A DNA stretch of 64,000 nt from Crotophaga sulcirostris (taxonomy: Eukaryota > Chordata > Aves > Cuculiformes > Crotophagidae): positions 101,644-165,643 of the forward strand of contig VYZB01000210.1 of the NCBI GenBank assembly GCA_013397455.1, given 5' to 3'. Below the pieces are notes generated by a model. It was not told the origin of the DNA. It saw only the letters and a program-made list of their open reading frames with translations, and made no database searches. How positions within the stretch are numbered: the stretch's first letter is position 1; every line of letters starts with the position of its first letter. A program made the position numbers and the translations under genes. Below, piece after piece: positions 22,360 to 35,920 of this stretch.

Positions 22360-23916
22360 TCAATAAAATACTGATTACTCAACCCTGGGATAAATTTAGA
22401 ATAAGTAAGTAAATACCTTGTTGACTCAAGGCATGTTGTTGGGAGGGGCTCTGAAAGCAAAATATGAATGGAAATACAGTGCCTTGGGAGAGCAATAGTG
22501 GTTTTGACTGATTTGGTTGATCCATGTTTTTATGTTGCTGCTGCTGCCCTAGGTTTGTGTTGTTTGTTTTGTTTTTTTTTTACCCGATACACCATGCTGA
22601 TGGATTAAACATTGCCTAGGAGCATTTTCAGGTGCAACTCCTTAGTTGTCTTAGCTGTTAAATTGCCTGAATTTTCCCAAATGTGCTTCAGGGCCCAACA
22701 GGGCCCTGTCATCAGCTAGGAGCTAGCAGAAAATGGGGACCATTCCCAATAGCAGTTCAGATGCAGTTGTCCACTTGTGTGAGAGTATTTAGCAGTGTGG
22801 ACATGGACAGCCACCAAAGGGTTGCTGCAGTATTTAATGTGCTGATATAGATGGAGGATGTGCGTTTATGGTCAAAATAAAGTAAAATATTTAAATATAT
22901 ATCTGTATTAAAAAACTAGAAGGAGATTTCTGGAAGGTGTGGAGGTGGGAATTCATTGGACAGCTGAGCATCAGGGTTACTGCAGTCCTACCATTCCACT
23001 GGACTGGCTCTAATGATGTCTGACCACTATGTGGGCTGAGTCATCTTAGCAAAGTGGCAGCAAATGACTGACTCCCACAATTATTTATATTGGGTAAAAC
23101 TTTTTTGTTCTTTTAATGAGTTGAATTAACTCAGCAAAAGGCAACAAAAAAGGCCTGGGACAAGAGTTGTAAGGCCAGGAGACAAGGAGAGGGACCAAGC
23201 ATCCAACACTACAAAAGGCTCTCCATGGGATTTGAGCCAGGTCCATTAATATCTCGATGCTGGTGAGATTCTGCACACAAGCTCACACATCTTCTTCACC
23301 TAGGACTGCCCATTCTGCAGATCTATTTGTTGTGTATTGCCTTTTCTCTTTCCTCAGTTTATAAAACATTCCAATTTCCCCTTTCTTTTCGTATCTTGAC
23401 TCATATATTCATAGGGAACAGGTGTATTTCACAAATGTGCAGTTTTGTACCTATGTTACTCATGCCAAATATGAGCCCATTCTATATCAGAAACTCATTT
23501 ATGGGGTAGGAAGTAGTCAAAAGCTTATTATTAATAGTAGTAGTAATTTGGCAGTAGGCATTCAAAATCTTTCAATGCTGGGACCATATAATTCGTTGAA
23601 ACAGTCTCAGACTAGTCCATGTGAAGAAATCAAGTTTTAATACAATAAAAACCCCTATTCTGATGTTACACCCTACTTATTTTAAGAGATTTTCCTGTTC
23701 CAAAAATTAAACTATGAGAAAGATAGGAAAAAAAATACTTGTTTTCAGTAGATTCAAATGTTTTGGTTTCAGTAGTTTCATAACCACTTTTTATCAAAAC
23801 TAGGATAGGGAAAGACCAGTGCTTTCCAAGAGAATTGATCAGTTCAACAAGAAAATACTAGAACGGGAAAACTAGACCAAACCAAAAACAATTGACTCAA
23901 CATGTGGGCAATGTGC

Positions 23917-23953
23917 AACACACACACACACAAAAAAAAAAAAACAACAAAAA
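23917..23953 (+). repeat. (CA)n followed by A-rich repeat
   Basis: About seven CA units run into A13 and then CAACA6, with almost no G or T on the + strand. Confidence 0.85.
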
Positions 23954-24210
23954 AACTAGGAAAATTACTAGAAAATCATAAAAGTTTGGAAAAAGATGGG
24001 TAAAGAACAAAGCGAAGAGAAGAAAACAGTTTTCCATAATACCTTTTTGAGCAACATCCAGTCAACTATTTTGCAGAAGTTTACTCTTTTGGGACATCCT
24101 TGAAAACTAAAATTAGACTCATATGCATATTTACTAATATTTTATTATAAATCACTTGTGTTTCAGAACTTCCTAAATAAAGAAGACTGGTTAGTTTTAT
24201 TGTTATACCT

Positions 24211-24338
24211 TGCATCTATAGTACTTTAGGATATATTAACAGACTTTTAAGGGTAAAGGAACTGAGGCACAGGGAGACATTAATAAGACAAGTACTGGAA
24301 TACAGAATACCTAGACCATGTCTCCAGTTTCTTCAGTA
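24211..24338 (-). mobile_element. ancient MIR-type (CORE) SINE remnant
   Basis: AGTACTTTAGG, then GGAACTGAGGCACAGGGAGA, then AAGACAAGTACTGGAATAC and ACCTAGACCATGTCTCCAG. On the opposite strand this gives the MIR order of a gagtc/ccaggtct region, ctgtgcctcagttt and the downstream segment. It is highly diverged. The core ACTGAGGCACAGGGAG is the strongest match. Confidence 0.55.
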
Positions 24339-25377
24339 ATGTTATCTGTGGGACAGTACCACCTACTTAAATTTAGTCTGTGTTTAAAGATACATCATGA
24401 AAATGGAAGTAGATCAAAAGTCACTGATCTCCTGTTGTGCACTGGTGTTAAGGATTTGACTACTGGCAGAAGCTGAACAAGTTTAAATAAACTAATACAA
24501 CTGTGCACAGCGGGTACAGCAAAGCACTGCATTTGTTTCCATAATCCATGCATTGTCGTCACTTGTGGATTCAGTTAAAAAAAAGAAGTATTTATCTTTG
24601 TTCAAGATTTAATGGAAAATGAATATTCTATTAGAATTTTTTTAAAAAAATTTGAAATGTGCACAATGTCAGAGCTGTCAGCCAGTCCAAATGCAAAGAA
24701 ACAGCTTAGGGGGTCTTGGTGGTTTAGGAAGGCTACAGTGTCATTCAGTATTTCTCTGCCACTTGGTAGATCTTACTCTACCCCAGTTTGATAGTTTCTA
24801 TCACACCAGGCATGTTCACCTGCTTTTTATTAAATAAATGCTTTTAATGAGCTTAGTGCCTTTACAACATGAACCCAGCAGAAGAAGGCAGAGTGTATTG
24901 ATTTTCTCTGTATGTTTTGAGGGAAACAGGAACCATGAATTTATATTCATGCTGGGACAATCTCCCTGGCCCCATATGCCACCTTCTCTCCTGGTCTCTG
25001 CTCCTGCTGCTCTTTCTGAGCACGGTCATTTTGGCAGGACTGCTTTAGGTAAAATAAACCCTTATTTTGAATCACCCTTTAGAAATCTCTTTTTAATATA
25101 AAATTTCAAAGACTTCCCAATTTCTTCTCTGTGTTGCATCTGTAAAAATTTCTCTTCAGGGTGCACCTTCACTAGAACCAGTTCTTTCAAGGACTGATTT
25201 CTTTTTTGTAGAAAGGAACCATTTCATTGGCAAGGTCTGAGTTAAAAGAGACATTTTTTTCACTCTGTTAGTATCGAGGAGTTGATTGGAATAAACATGT
25301 TCTGCTTTGAAAGCCAAACCAAATGAAAAGTAAGCAGTGCGGGAAGGCAGGAGCTCAATAAAGAATACTGGTGGAAT
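24339..25377. other. intergenic, nothing recognised
   Basis: Single-copy-looking AT-rich sequence with one T7A7 junction at 24637-24650. No gene or repeat family is recognised. Confidence 0.55.
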
Positions 25378-25473
25378 TGATGGGTTGGTGTTAGTGTTGG
25401 GTTATAGGTTGGACTCGATGATCTCAGAGGTCCTTTCCAACCTTGTGATACTATGATACTGTGATACTGTGAA
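25378..25473 (+). mobile_element. CR1 LINE 3' end (short)
   Basis: TGATGGGTTGGTGTTAGTGT, GGGTTATAGGTTGGACTCGA, TGATCTCAGAGGTCCTTTCC, then CAACCTTGTGATACTATG and two more GATACTGT-type octamers. Plus strand; only about 95 bp was inserted or retained. Same subfamily as the minus copies at 6.5, 14.6 and 21.3 kb. Confidence 0.92.
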
Positions 25474-26683
25474 TTGGCAGTGTTGGTCCAGATGCAATCA
25501 TTCCCAGGTGCCCATCTCTGCCCCTCTACTGTGGGTCATCACTCTGCTCTTCTTCTCACTGTCTGGTGAACCAACATTCACCAGCAGCATCACTTCATAC
25601 ATGGGGATGTGATAAAGCTGAAGAGGCAGAAAGCTGAGGAGCTGTTAGATGGAGGCTAAAGTGGAGGTGACAGAGACCACTGGAGGTGGCATTTTCATTG
25701 GCCTGTCTCTTGGAGCCTTAGTTTTTCAGCTCTTTCTACCTGCCTTGCCCACTTGCACTAGTGAAGAGTCAAAACATGCCCGAATCATTCATTCAGGTCA
25801 GGAGGACTGAGCCACGCTACATGCAAGCACGCTGGTTGCCTCTTGGCCATTAAATGGGTCATTAAAGCTATCTACGAATGTGTCATAACAATTTGGCTCA
25901 CGTCCTTGATGGATCAGGAGCATCAGAGACCTGTACAGTCCACCTTCATCCACTCACCTTTCAGCTGCTCCATACTCACACCCCTCAAAAAAGCGGGAAA
26001 CCCAAAAATAGGGAGGCACATTGCCTCCAAAGAGAAGGCATGATGCTCTAGCAATGCCTTGTGCCTGTGGTTCTGGCACCAGCAGAGCTGACTGCCACAC
26101 TTTCACCAGCGGATCACTCAAAGCAATGGAGAATTCAGTTCAGAGAGAATTCAGGGAAATTGTTTTTTTAATAACAGAGCAGGAGTTTTCACCCACCCCT
26201 TTCACCCTAGCCTGAATGCTATAGAGAGTAGTTATCTGTATGAATTGGCTTCTTTGGCAAGTCTGAGTAATTTTCTGAACCTTAAGTTTTAAGGGATTTT
26301 TTTGTGGCTAGATGTTGATTCTGGTTTGTCCCTGGCATCCCTACAGGAAATTCACAGTTCCACAGTTTTGGTGTTAGACTCAGCAAAACAGCCCTAGACT
26401 AAGTAGGAAGAATTAGACCCTCTGGGAGAACAGAGACAGCATGAAGGAGTAGGATGAGGAAAGATTGCCCTGTTGCCCTAGTTATTCTAGTTTTGTGGAT
26501 AACCAGAAGGTTACAGCCTTCAGCACTTCTGCCAGTCAGAGCTATTTCTAATTTAAAAAAAAACAAACAAGGAAGTTTTTAATACGGACAAACCAGTAAC
26601 AGGTTGTGTCACTGGCAAGTTCTAAAAATTGAACTGCTGAGTCTGTATTAAAAACCATTAAAAAACATTTTGCCTATTCTCTT
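25474..26683. other. intergenic, nothing recognised
   Basis: Unique-looking sequence between two plus-strand CR1 fragments. No exon or regulatory motif stands out. Confidence 0.55.
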
Positions 26684-26932
26684 AAGCTGAAAGAGGGGAG
26701 ATTTAGATTAGACATTAGGAAAAATGTGTTTATTGTGAGGTTGGTGAGGCCCTGGCACAGGTTACCCATAGAAGCTGTATGTGCCCCATCCCCGGAAGTG
26801 TTCAAGGCCAGGCTGGATGGGGCTTTGAGCAACCTGATCCAGTGGAAGGTGTCCCTTCTCATGGCAAGGTGGTTGGAAGTGGATGATCTTTAAGGACCTT
26901 TCCAACCCAAACAATTCTAGGATTCTATGATT
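26684..26932 (+). mobile_element. CR1 LINE 3' end, older type
   Basis: AGCTGAAAGAGGGGAGATTT, AGACATTAGGAAAAATGTGT, GTGAGGCCCTGGCACAGG, then GTGTTCAAGGCCAGGCTGGA, GAGCAACCTGATCCAGTGG, GACCTTTCCAACCCAAAC and an ATTCTAGGATTCTATGA tail. Plus-strand CR1 of the type ending in ATTCTATG octamers. It is distinct from the ATACTGTG-tailed copies. Confidence 0.94.
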
Positions 26933-27709
26933 TTAATTTATTTTTTTTTTTAGGTTCAGCCACGGGCACAAATATTATAAAGAACTTTTCTTGATAAAGA
27001 CAGAAAAGCAAAAAGGCATGTGATCAACAAAATTATGTATTTGGCTGGAAGGAGGTTACTATATCAGTTTTTTAAAGTATTTAGCTTGCCATTGACCATT
27101 GCTTAAGAATGAGCATATTGAATATGGTCATTAGTTACTTTAGCACAAAAGGCTGATGAGATTTTCTGACGACACCAAGAGAGGGACTAAGGTATCATGC
27201 AGGCAGAACTGAGGTCCTGAGGGTGAGAAAAGCAGAAACAGGATGATATTCAGTAGAATGAAGTACAAGGATTTCACTTTAAAATTAATAACGGGAATTT
27301 TACTGTAATATCAGAACCAGCAACTGAAATTTATTAGCTGATAACACATTTTATTTCGACCCACCAATGTAATTGAACCAGAACAACACAAAAGTATTCC
27401 CAGGATAGAAGAAATTCCCAGCAAGGAAAATACTTCAACATGGTTGTAAAAAATCTACAATATTGCCTCTTTTCTGGGTACCCATTGTTGTGTGGGCAAG
27501 CTTGAGTAAATCAACCCTGTGAAAGCAGACTAAGGTGTACCACTAAGTGGGTTAGGCTGGGGTGCAGAAACAGCCTCACCACTTCTGCAGAAAACTTTCT
27601 TCAAGCCAAATTAGCTTTTATCTGGCATGTGACTGGATCTGAAGTACCTCCTGCAGAGCTGTGAAAACAAATCTCCTTGTAGGCTCCTCCCCATTAACAT
27701 TCACATTCA

Positions 27710-27982
27710 GGCAACCAGTGACAGAACAAGAGGACCTGGTCTCAACTTTCGTCAGGGGAGGTTTAGGCTTGACATTAGGAAAAAATTCTTCACCAAAAGG
27801 GTGACTGGCCATTGGAATGTGCTGCCCGGGCAGGTGGTGGAGTTGCCGTCCCTGGAGGTGTTTAAGAGGAGATTGGGTCAGGCACTCAGTGCCATGGTTT
27901 AGATGATGTGTTGGCGTTAGTGTTGGGTTATGGGTTGGACTCAATGGTCTCAAAGGTCCTTTCCAACCTTGTAATACTGTGA
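27710..27982 (+). mobile_element. CR1 LINE 3' end
   Basis: GGCAACCAGTGACAGAACAA, GTCAGGGGAGGTTTAGGC, GACATTAGGAAAAAATTCTT, then CCTGGAGGTGTTTAAGAGG, GGTTATGGGTTGGACTC and CAACCTTGTAATACTGTGA. Plus strand. The longest copy here of the ATACTGTG-tailed subfamily, about 270 bp. It contains no coding part of ORF2. Confidence 0.94.
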
Positions 27983-30900
27983 CCTTTTTTCTATAATTGC
28001 ATCAGTTGCTACCCTACACTTATCCACTTCAATCTGCCAGTAAACTGTTCTGAAGCATCTGATAGCAGTCACGTTTAGAGACATGACCATGGTAAGATGA
28101 GCAGCTATTTCCATTTTGGCAGCCTGGCAATTTTTGTTTCTCTGGGAACTGGCAACTGCCCACATACACTCAGCCACTGTGTAGGAATCTGTAATTAATG
28201 TCACATTTGCTCTACCATCAGTCTAGACACATTTGTCTAAACTATTGTTTTTAAAAAAGAAATAAAAATATAAAAAATGTCAATCCTCAACGGACAGTGA
28301 GTAGAGAGTAAATAAAGCCTGGCAGATTTTTTTGCCTTTGATCAGTCTTGCTACATTCCTAGTTGTCTTTTGAAAGGTTCTGGCACAGATTTGCGAAAAC
28401 TGATTTCTTTACCCTTTGTGGCTTTACAGTTGCCCTGCGTTAGTAGGCATCACACAGCAGAAAAGCTGTTAAATAAATGTTTAGTGTTTAGCAGAACTAT
28501 GTTGTATGTTACTGGGACACCTTTTACAGTTGTATTATTCTGATATAATTTTCCTCATCCAGCAAATGTCCAGAAGATTCAGAAATAGCTCCATTTTTCT
28601 TCAAAGTGTAGTCATTTATGAAGTGTGATACTGAAGGAATTTTATTACATAGGTTTTTGGATCAGACGTATATCATTAAACATGTAGATGAAAGCACAGT
28701 GAAAATTTTGGTTGGTAGGAACTTGATTTGATATCTTGCTTTATAGTAAGTTAGGATATGTTTTTTAAAAATGCCAGTAAATATAACCATATAATTTCTC
28801 AATACATGATGTTATTTTCTAACAAATAAGAGAAAACACTCTTCTTTCTTTTATTCTTTCCTTCTTTCCTATTTTTTCTTTCTTTTACTCTTCCCCCTCC
28901 CCCTGTCCTGTCTTGCATTCTCTCTTTCTCTCATGTCATTGAGTTTCAGTGTTCTAAAGCTGTATGAGTAGCTCATCCATCATCTAGGGTTCCTTAGAAG
29001 CTAATGGAGCATGATATCCCACACATTATTTTACAGTTGGCTCATAGGATGAAATAAGGAACATTGTGAGGGTTCCCACTCCTTTCCATGATTTATACAG
29101 GGAACCTAGGCAAGTAACTTAGATGTCACTTTATTTCGTAACTTCAGGTGTTTATAGGTGTAGATAACTACCAGTCAACTAGTTGTTGTGACTCCCATTA
29201 TAGTTAAAATCTTATTGGTACAGTTAGTGAAATTACTTTGGGCGTGATTTATCCCACCCTTCATGTCTACGATAAATCATTTAGGTGAGGACTCCCAGCT
29301 GTAATACTGTTCTGTAAGCTACCAAGTCACTCTGGAGGAAGGACCAGCTCCCACTGGTACAACTGTCTACCAAACTTATGCAAAGTGAACTTTTTCTTGA
29401 GACGGATGAGTTAGAATGACCTCAAACACATTCTTTAGAAATCATCTACCTACTATAACATTTCAAAGTTCTTATCAACATGGTATCACCACAAAAACCT
29501 TTTAACTGGAGACAGAGAAGAACTGGTTTTTGGTTTTAATGCATCCAAGCATTTTTGCCACTCTCATTCACGTAGTTTCTGAGCATTTAGTAAGCATGTA
29601 AACAGTGAACTGTGGTAGTCTGTGTATCCTCCAATTTTTACATTCTCTGATAAGAAATATGGTTCTAGAAGCTCTCTACACAGATCTCCTAAGTATACTT
29701 TTGTAAATAAATGGTAAAATTATTATTGGTTTTAAGGAGAAAGATACAACATCATCAAGTGTCTTGCAAAACCCTCTCTTGAAATGACTATAATGCAACT
29801 AGTGTAAAAGCAGGGGGAAATCTATCATAAACAAAGCCTGCACATAGTTTTAGTGAGCAATTTTTAAAAAAAAATTGGTTGTGTATTTACAACCTTCCTA
29901 TTTTTTTTTCTGAGTGAGTGGGATTTTAGCAAATAAGTGAATGTAATAGAAATTGCAATGAATGGAGAGGTGAAGGAAGAAAGTCAGATGAGTGAGTGAA
30001 TGGCAAATATTCCCAATGCAAGTAGTATAGAACATACCTAAAATGAGGCTCAGTTGGAATAAATTAAGTTTTCCCTGTTAAAGTAGACATTAATAAAAAG
30101 TGATTAATTTCTATTCAAAATTTATATTTTGACTGAAGAACTCAGAATATTTCTTTAAGGACTGTTTGTAGATTTTGTGGGCAGTTTTAGGGAAAAAAGC
30201 ACTCTCAGTGTGAACTTGCAACTGTTTCAAGTGTTTGACATCCCTTCCATACCACCTCTCCAAGAACAAAGCTGAGGGAGCATTCTGGAAGGCCAGGGTG
30301 TGTCTTCTAAAGCTCAGTACATCACAGGCCTACAAATGTATACAACTTTCATCCACGCATTTAAACATCCCCCCACTTTTCTACCTCGTGTACACATGTG
30401 TGCACTGGACTCCTGTTCCCTTTCCCTGAGCGAAGAGCAGTCAGCAAACAATGACCTGCAAGTCGGTTGAAAAATGAGACATACAATTTGCAATGAAATA
30501 AAGAACAGCTGGAGTAACTGAATAGCTGTTATTCTGAGCACATGAACCTGAAAAGATACTGTTTATTTTAGAAGACAAACAAAATTTCCATTCTGTTTGA
30601 TCTAGGAGAGCATCTACCATTGGGAGCTGTCCATTTTCATTTAGTCATCCTGGTGCCAGGGCCAACTGTACAGAGTTATAAACAAAGAGCAGAAAGTATC
30701 ACTTTCCTTGTTAATTTGACAGTAAACAATACTAATTTGAATGTGCAGCTGTTTATTGATACCACCCCCAACAATTTAATGTACAAAACAGTAGCCAGTG
30801 TACTTGGACCGCACTGTTTATAAAATTCAAGGAACTAGAGTGGCCACAGTTCTCTTGCTGTAAAGCAGACATCAGGAGGTACTGTGAATTGTGCCATTTG

Positions 30901-32346
30901 CCTTGCAAGAGGGCAAGCTATGAAAATGCATCACTGAGATCAAGACGAGCAGTTTTTTTCTCCATGGGTCTCTTCAAGATTGTGTTTCCAGAACCATTTC
31001 CTGTTAGCCTTTTCCTGATTTCTGTGAGGTCAATGAGGGCATCACCATCTACTTCTGAAGCATCTGCTCAACTAGCTTGCAATGTCTGAACGCTGAAAGC
31101 AAGTCTATATGTTTAATAATAAGAGATGAAAGGCTATATTGTGCTAAAAAAAAATAAATGAAGCTGACTCTGAAGTTGCTCCAAAGTTGCTGTGAGACGA
31201 AAATGCAGAAGAGAAATCAAACAAATGCATACTGCTTTGGGTATATAAACTCATACATCTGGGTTGATAGGACACAGACTGCGGTCTTCACCATCAGCTC
31301 CTGGGATGAATGTCCTTAGACCATCCAGCATTAAGTGACTCTGAAGGCAATCCGTTCAATCATCACTCATTTCCTTGCTAAATGCCTTCTGTTTAAGAAC
31401 ATCCTTTGGGTGGGATTTTAATCTTGTGTTGAGGTGCTGAATTTTCTGCTGTGTACAATATTTTCAGATTTCTGGTCTGAAATGTAGTAACATGGTGGCA
31501 TTACACTAGAAATCAGCATATACTTTCTCTTTTTCAACTTTTCTTCAAGGACTTATTACATTATGCTTCACACCTGCTGGGTTCAAAGGTTTGTCTGAAA
31601 GCTGCTGGGAGACAGATTTGGGAGCCAGCACTATTCTAACTATTACTACTCTATGATACTTCATCTACATTACAGTACCACTTCCTTGAGCCTATCAATT
31701 TGTAAGCAACTCTATGTGCTTTTTTATTGGTAAAAGTTGAGTGCACTTTGCCGTCTCTCTACTGTATTTTTAGGGGTAAAAATATGACAATCACAATAAG
31801 ATCTGCAGTTCCACAGAGAACAAACAGCGGTGAAGGACTGTACTTTCTCCCACTGGTCCAGGCTAATGAGGGACATTGGTCATTATTTCCACTTGTGCTT
31901 GCAATCTGTGAACTTGGTTGGAAGACATGGCTCATGTAGGAGAAGAAGTAGTTAATCCCATGGAATTTCATGAGATCAAGCACTGCAGGTTTCATTCAGA
32001 TGAGATGGAGAGTGAATTGGGCAAAGACATAACATGACTTCTAGTTCTGTACCTCGCCTTTTGGGTTTGAAGATACGAATGGATGAAACTAGACTCAGAG
32101 GACAGACTTGGATGTAATGTGTTGGCTCCAGTCTTCATCAGCAATGGTTCTGGGCCCTGTAGTTTACTCCAACCACCTCTCTTGCCTAGTAAAGTAAACA
32201 AGACATAAACCCCACAAAAACCTTTCATTAGGTATGTAAGTGGGCATTTACTCTTAGTTTATTGGCAGATTTTCCAAAGCAGAAATGCTCCAACCGTCTG
32301 AATATGCTGTTATAATGTCTTCTTGATAATGGGTGTTTTGGTCCTT
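27983..32346. other. intergenic, with one pyrimidine-rich patch
   Basis: No gene is recognised. A strand-asymmetric CTTT-rich patch lies at 28840-28934, and a T5A9 junction at 29861-29874. Otherwise AT-rich single-copy-looking sequence. Confidence 0.55.
28840..28934 (+). repeat. pyrimidine-rich low-complexity tract
   Basis: About 95 bp of mostly C and T with irregular TTCTTTC and CCCCCT units, ending in a CTCTCTTTCTCTC segment. Confidence 0.8.
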
Positions 32347-32534
32347 GAATCATAGAATCATAGTATCATAGAATCATCCCGTTGGAAAAGACCTTTGAGA
32401 TCACCGAGTCCAACAGTACCTGTCCTCTGTTAAACCATGTCCCCCAGAAACTCATCTACCTGTCATTTAAAGACTTCCAGGGATGGTGACTTAATCACCT
32501 CCCTGGGCAGCCTGTTCCACTGCCTAACCACTGA
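32347..32534 (-). mobile_element. CR1 LINE 3' end, ATTCTATG-tailed type
   Basis: GAATCATAGAATCATAGTAT, then CGTTGGAAAAGACCTTTGAG, CACCGAGTCCAACAGTACC, CTTCCAGGGATGGTGACTTA and CCTCCCTGGGCAGCCTGTTC. Minus-strand CR1, 3' end at the left. Homology ends at CTAACCACTGAAG, just before the usual reverse-complemented TTCTTCCTAA region. Confidence 0.94.
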
Positions 32535-35500
32535 AGATTATGGTGAGAGGACAAGTGGATCATAGAGTATTGTGCCAGGGAAGGATCATGATGAAAGACC
32601 AGTGGGGTAGAAGAAAAGTGTATTGGAGAAAGTGAAAAGGGTTACAGTGGCTATCTGTGGTCTGGGAGAAGACCCAGGCTGCTGGTTTTGCTTAGGGTAC
32701 ATGAGTAGGTTGAGGCTCACTTTTCTGTCTGCAGCTGTGGCCACATAAGCCACGGGGCCATACTGCCACCAGAGTGTGCTAGGAGGTGGCTTGCCTTGCA
32801 GAAAGGCACGTTGGGAGGGTGAGGCTGGAACTGAGGATACCTTTCCCTCCTAGTGGTGGTAGCTGCAGAGGCTCTCTGCAGCCAAGGATAACTTCCACCT
32901 TTTCTTTGTTTGTGCTTATGGTTTTGGCCCAAAGGTACATGAAGCTGGCAGAGATCTTTAGCCTCCCTGGGGCAGTAAGGAAGAAATTCTACAGAGATGC
33001 TGTTTTGCTGGGTTTATTTTCTCAAGAATAACTTAGACATAGTCTTCTTTGTGTGTGTGTGTGTGTGTGTGGCTATAACCCTGTGACACACTGCTAGGAC
33101 ATAAAGTGTTCTGCAGAAAAGCTGATGTCCCCATACAGAGAAAATTCAACCCATACAAATGACATGCAAAAGCAGACAAAATGTGCCATCATATTTGATA
33201 ACCAAGTGTAATAAAAACAAAGTTAAGACATTCCTTGCCCGATTTGCATGACTTTTAATAAGAACTTTTAGCTTTTGCCTTTTCTTTTCCCTTACCTATT
33301 TTTTTCATGCTTCCTTGGAGTGATGACTGATGCTGTATCAGCTATTTGGATGAAAGATTGCTTTAAAGATTGCAATGAATGCTTGGAAGAATTCATACTG
33401 TTTGATTTTGCCAAGTTTTCATTGGATCACTCTCGTTTGGCAGAGATGGTGATATCAGCTTTGACTTTTTTTTCTAAATCACTGTTGCCCAATTTTCAAA
33501 GTCAACAGTTTGATAATTAAAAATATATGTATGATTTTCATTGAACTGAAAGAGAATTTAAGTGCACAATACCCTTATGTGCACTGACAATTTAAGGTGT
33601 AGCAGAGAGAACAAACTGAAAACTACTTGCTGCCAAATACACAGAATTCTGAAGAGCAGTGTGGGTGTACCAGCAAAAATACTATGAGTACATTTGCTTT
33701 GAGATTTTTCAAAGACATTTAAAGCAAAAAATGTTTAAAGTCCATATATCACCCCCAAATTTTAAATAAAGAGCCAAGTATTTGAAATAACATCCTGACA
33801 CTCTTCCTGATTCCTACTGTGTACAAAATGAAGAACTGCACAAATCTGGTCTGTGGTACTCAAGGTTGCCTCATGACAGGCAGCTGCTGAGATGATGCTG
33901 AGTTCTCTCAGGTCAGGATATTAAGATGTCACCTCTTGTCCTACAGCTGAGAAGCACTGCCAGTTCTCAGGATGGTGTTATGTTTGAAAACATGTAGGGA
34001 TGTACCTCATATTATACACACTTTGGATATGGTAGAAATTGTGGTTTAACATCTACAAGATTTGCTGAGAATGTTTTTCCAAGTAAGCATGAAATATGTC
34101 TTCTCCTCACTGAGCTCGGCCAAGCTTATCTTAGCTGTAAAATGTACCTTCCCTCCTCTTCTGGAGTTTTTATTAGGTTGGCACCAATAGTAGCTGTGCC
34201 CAGTGACAGATTCCATGTCCACATGGATCCTGAAGTGTCATCACTGAGTTAATGTCGTATTTTTCTGTTTTCTCTATATGATACCACAACTCCAAGAAGA
34301 GAACTTACGTCTGAAAGGCAGAAAGTTGCCTACAGGAAAAAGTTTGCTCCATACTGCTTAATTGTTCTCTCCTTCCACTTCGCATATTGTTTCATGTCTG
34401 CTGGACTGAGGTATTGAGCAGTAGCAGGAAAAGCCAACTCTTAGCTGAAGGTCTGTCAGTGCATCTAACAATGTCAATTGTGGAACCCAGTTAATAACAG
34501 CAAGCCTGAAAGAATGCTCTAACTGTTCTGTTAAGCAGTTGCAGAACAGCCCTTGCAATCCCTTTCCCCTTGATTTTCTTCTGTGTACACTGGCCTTTCT
34601 GTTGGCTCCAGATACGAAGACCAGTTCTTGGACTTCATGAACCTGGCTTCAGTTTGGCTCTCTCCAAACTTTCATGGGAGAAAAGGTTTGTTGAGCATTT
34701 ACATGACCAAGGTCTTAAAGATCTTTGAAAATGATAAATTACATACTTTTCAATATTTTTCTTTTGTTGCCTTGGCCTCAGAACACGGTTTGCAAGTTTA
34801 TTGAGTTCCTGTAGATGGCAACTGCGGGAGAGTTGTCCCTAACTCTAAATTAACATCTAAACTGTGAGATTTAAGCTCAGGGAGCCAGGAAGAGGAAGGT
34901 TCCTCTCAGATGAAACTAATTGGATCCATACTCCAATATCCGTGCCTGTTTCCAAAAGGGTATAATGATTCCAGCCAGACTGTTTGCTCAGTGTCAGTCT
35001 GAATTTAACTTCATGCTACTTTGCTTTATTTTAATTTGACATTATTTTCATGTTTATTTTACCTAATAAGTGAATCATTTAACTATAAAAGACTCATTTG
35101 GGAGGGTTAAGGGTGGAATCTGGAATGGGTGAAACTTGGAATAACCACTGACCTGCTCAATTATACTGGAGTGGGGCATGAGCAATGGTGTCATGTCAGG
35201 GAGGCAAGCCAGACACATAGGGGTGAGCAAGTTTGCATTCTCCCTTCCTCACCATTGGAAATGTCAGCAGACATGCTTGAAGGACAGATGCAGTTGTTTG
35301 TGACAAAAACACCCTGAAGTCTCCACTACTCCGAATGTATTCACGTTATTTTTGAATTTTACTTTGAAGAATGGATTTTAAGAGACTACTAATAGCATTA
35401 ATTCCACAAAAACACCATTTCACTCAATCTGCAATATCATTATATAAACAAAATATGATACTTTGAAGGTGGCTACTGATTAAGTAAACCCTTTCTGAGG

Positions 35501-35920
35501 GGTACACAATCTGATTCAAGAAGTGCACTGGGAAATGAGGACAAACTGTTTCTGACAACTGGTCTCTTCCATAATTTCTCAGAATATCTTACAAAATACA
35601 TTGTCAGGTCAATTTAAGATTCTTTAAAAATGAATTGATATATTCCTGATATACACTGTTCTGAAGGTAAAATTTTGTAGGAGATATGTTAATGTCTCCT
35701 GACTTCAAGGGAATTTGTTTCTTTTGTTGTCACTTGAGGTTGGATTCATCTTGCATAGCTTTAGAAAGTGATGGTATCTACATATAGGATAGTCACCCAG
35801 GCATCTTCTATAAGGGAAGGAAAGAAATAGGATCTCTTGGGGATTGCTTCACCTGGCTTATTTTTGTTATTTATATTTGGAAGAGATATATCATGACTTT
35901 AAAATGGATCTGCCGTTATT
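32535..35920. other. intergenic, with a GT microsatellite
   Basis: No gene is recognised. Contains (GT)n at 33051-33071. Open frames of about 80 codons, such as 33275-33520, lack recognisable features. Confidence 0.55.
33051..33071 (+). repeat. (GT)10 microsatellite
   Basis: Ten uninterrupted GT units after TTCTTT. Likely polymorphic in length. Confidence 0.92.

Larger units (their letters stand above)
21487..24210. other. intergenic, with short microsatellites
   Basis: No gene is recognised. Contains an A13 run (about 22134-22146), a GGAA microsatellite (22341-22359) and a CA plus poly-A repeat (23917-23953). A minus-strand open frame of 128 codons (21730-22116) has no recognised homology. 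Confidence 0.55.

Noticed and set aside
33242..33249. Octamer ATTTGCAT (also near 2187 and 58260) as POU-factor enhancers
   Set aside because: The number of copies in the window is close to what an AT-rich 64-kb sequence gives by chance.
34110..34155. Possible MIR fragment around GCTGTAAAATG
   Set aside because: Only the short GTAAAATG core matches. The flanking blocks seen at 24.2 and 44.6 kb are absent.
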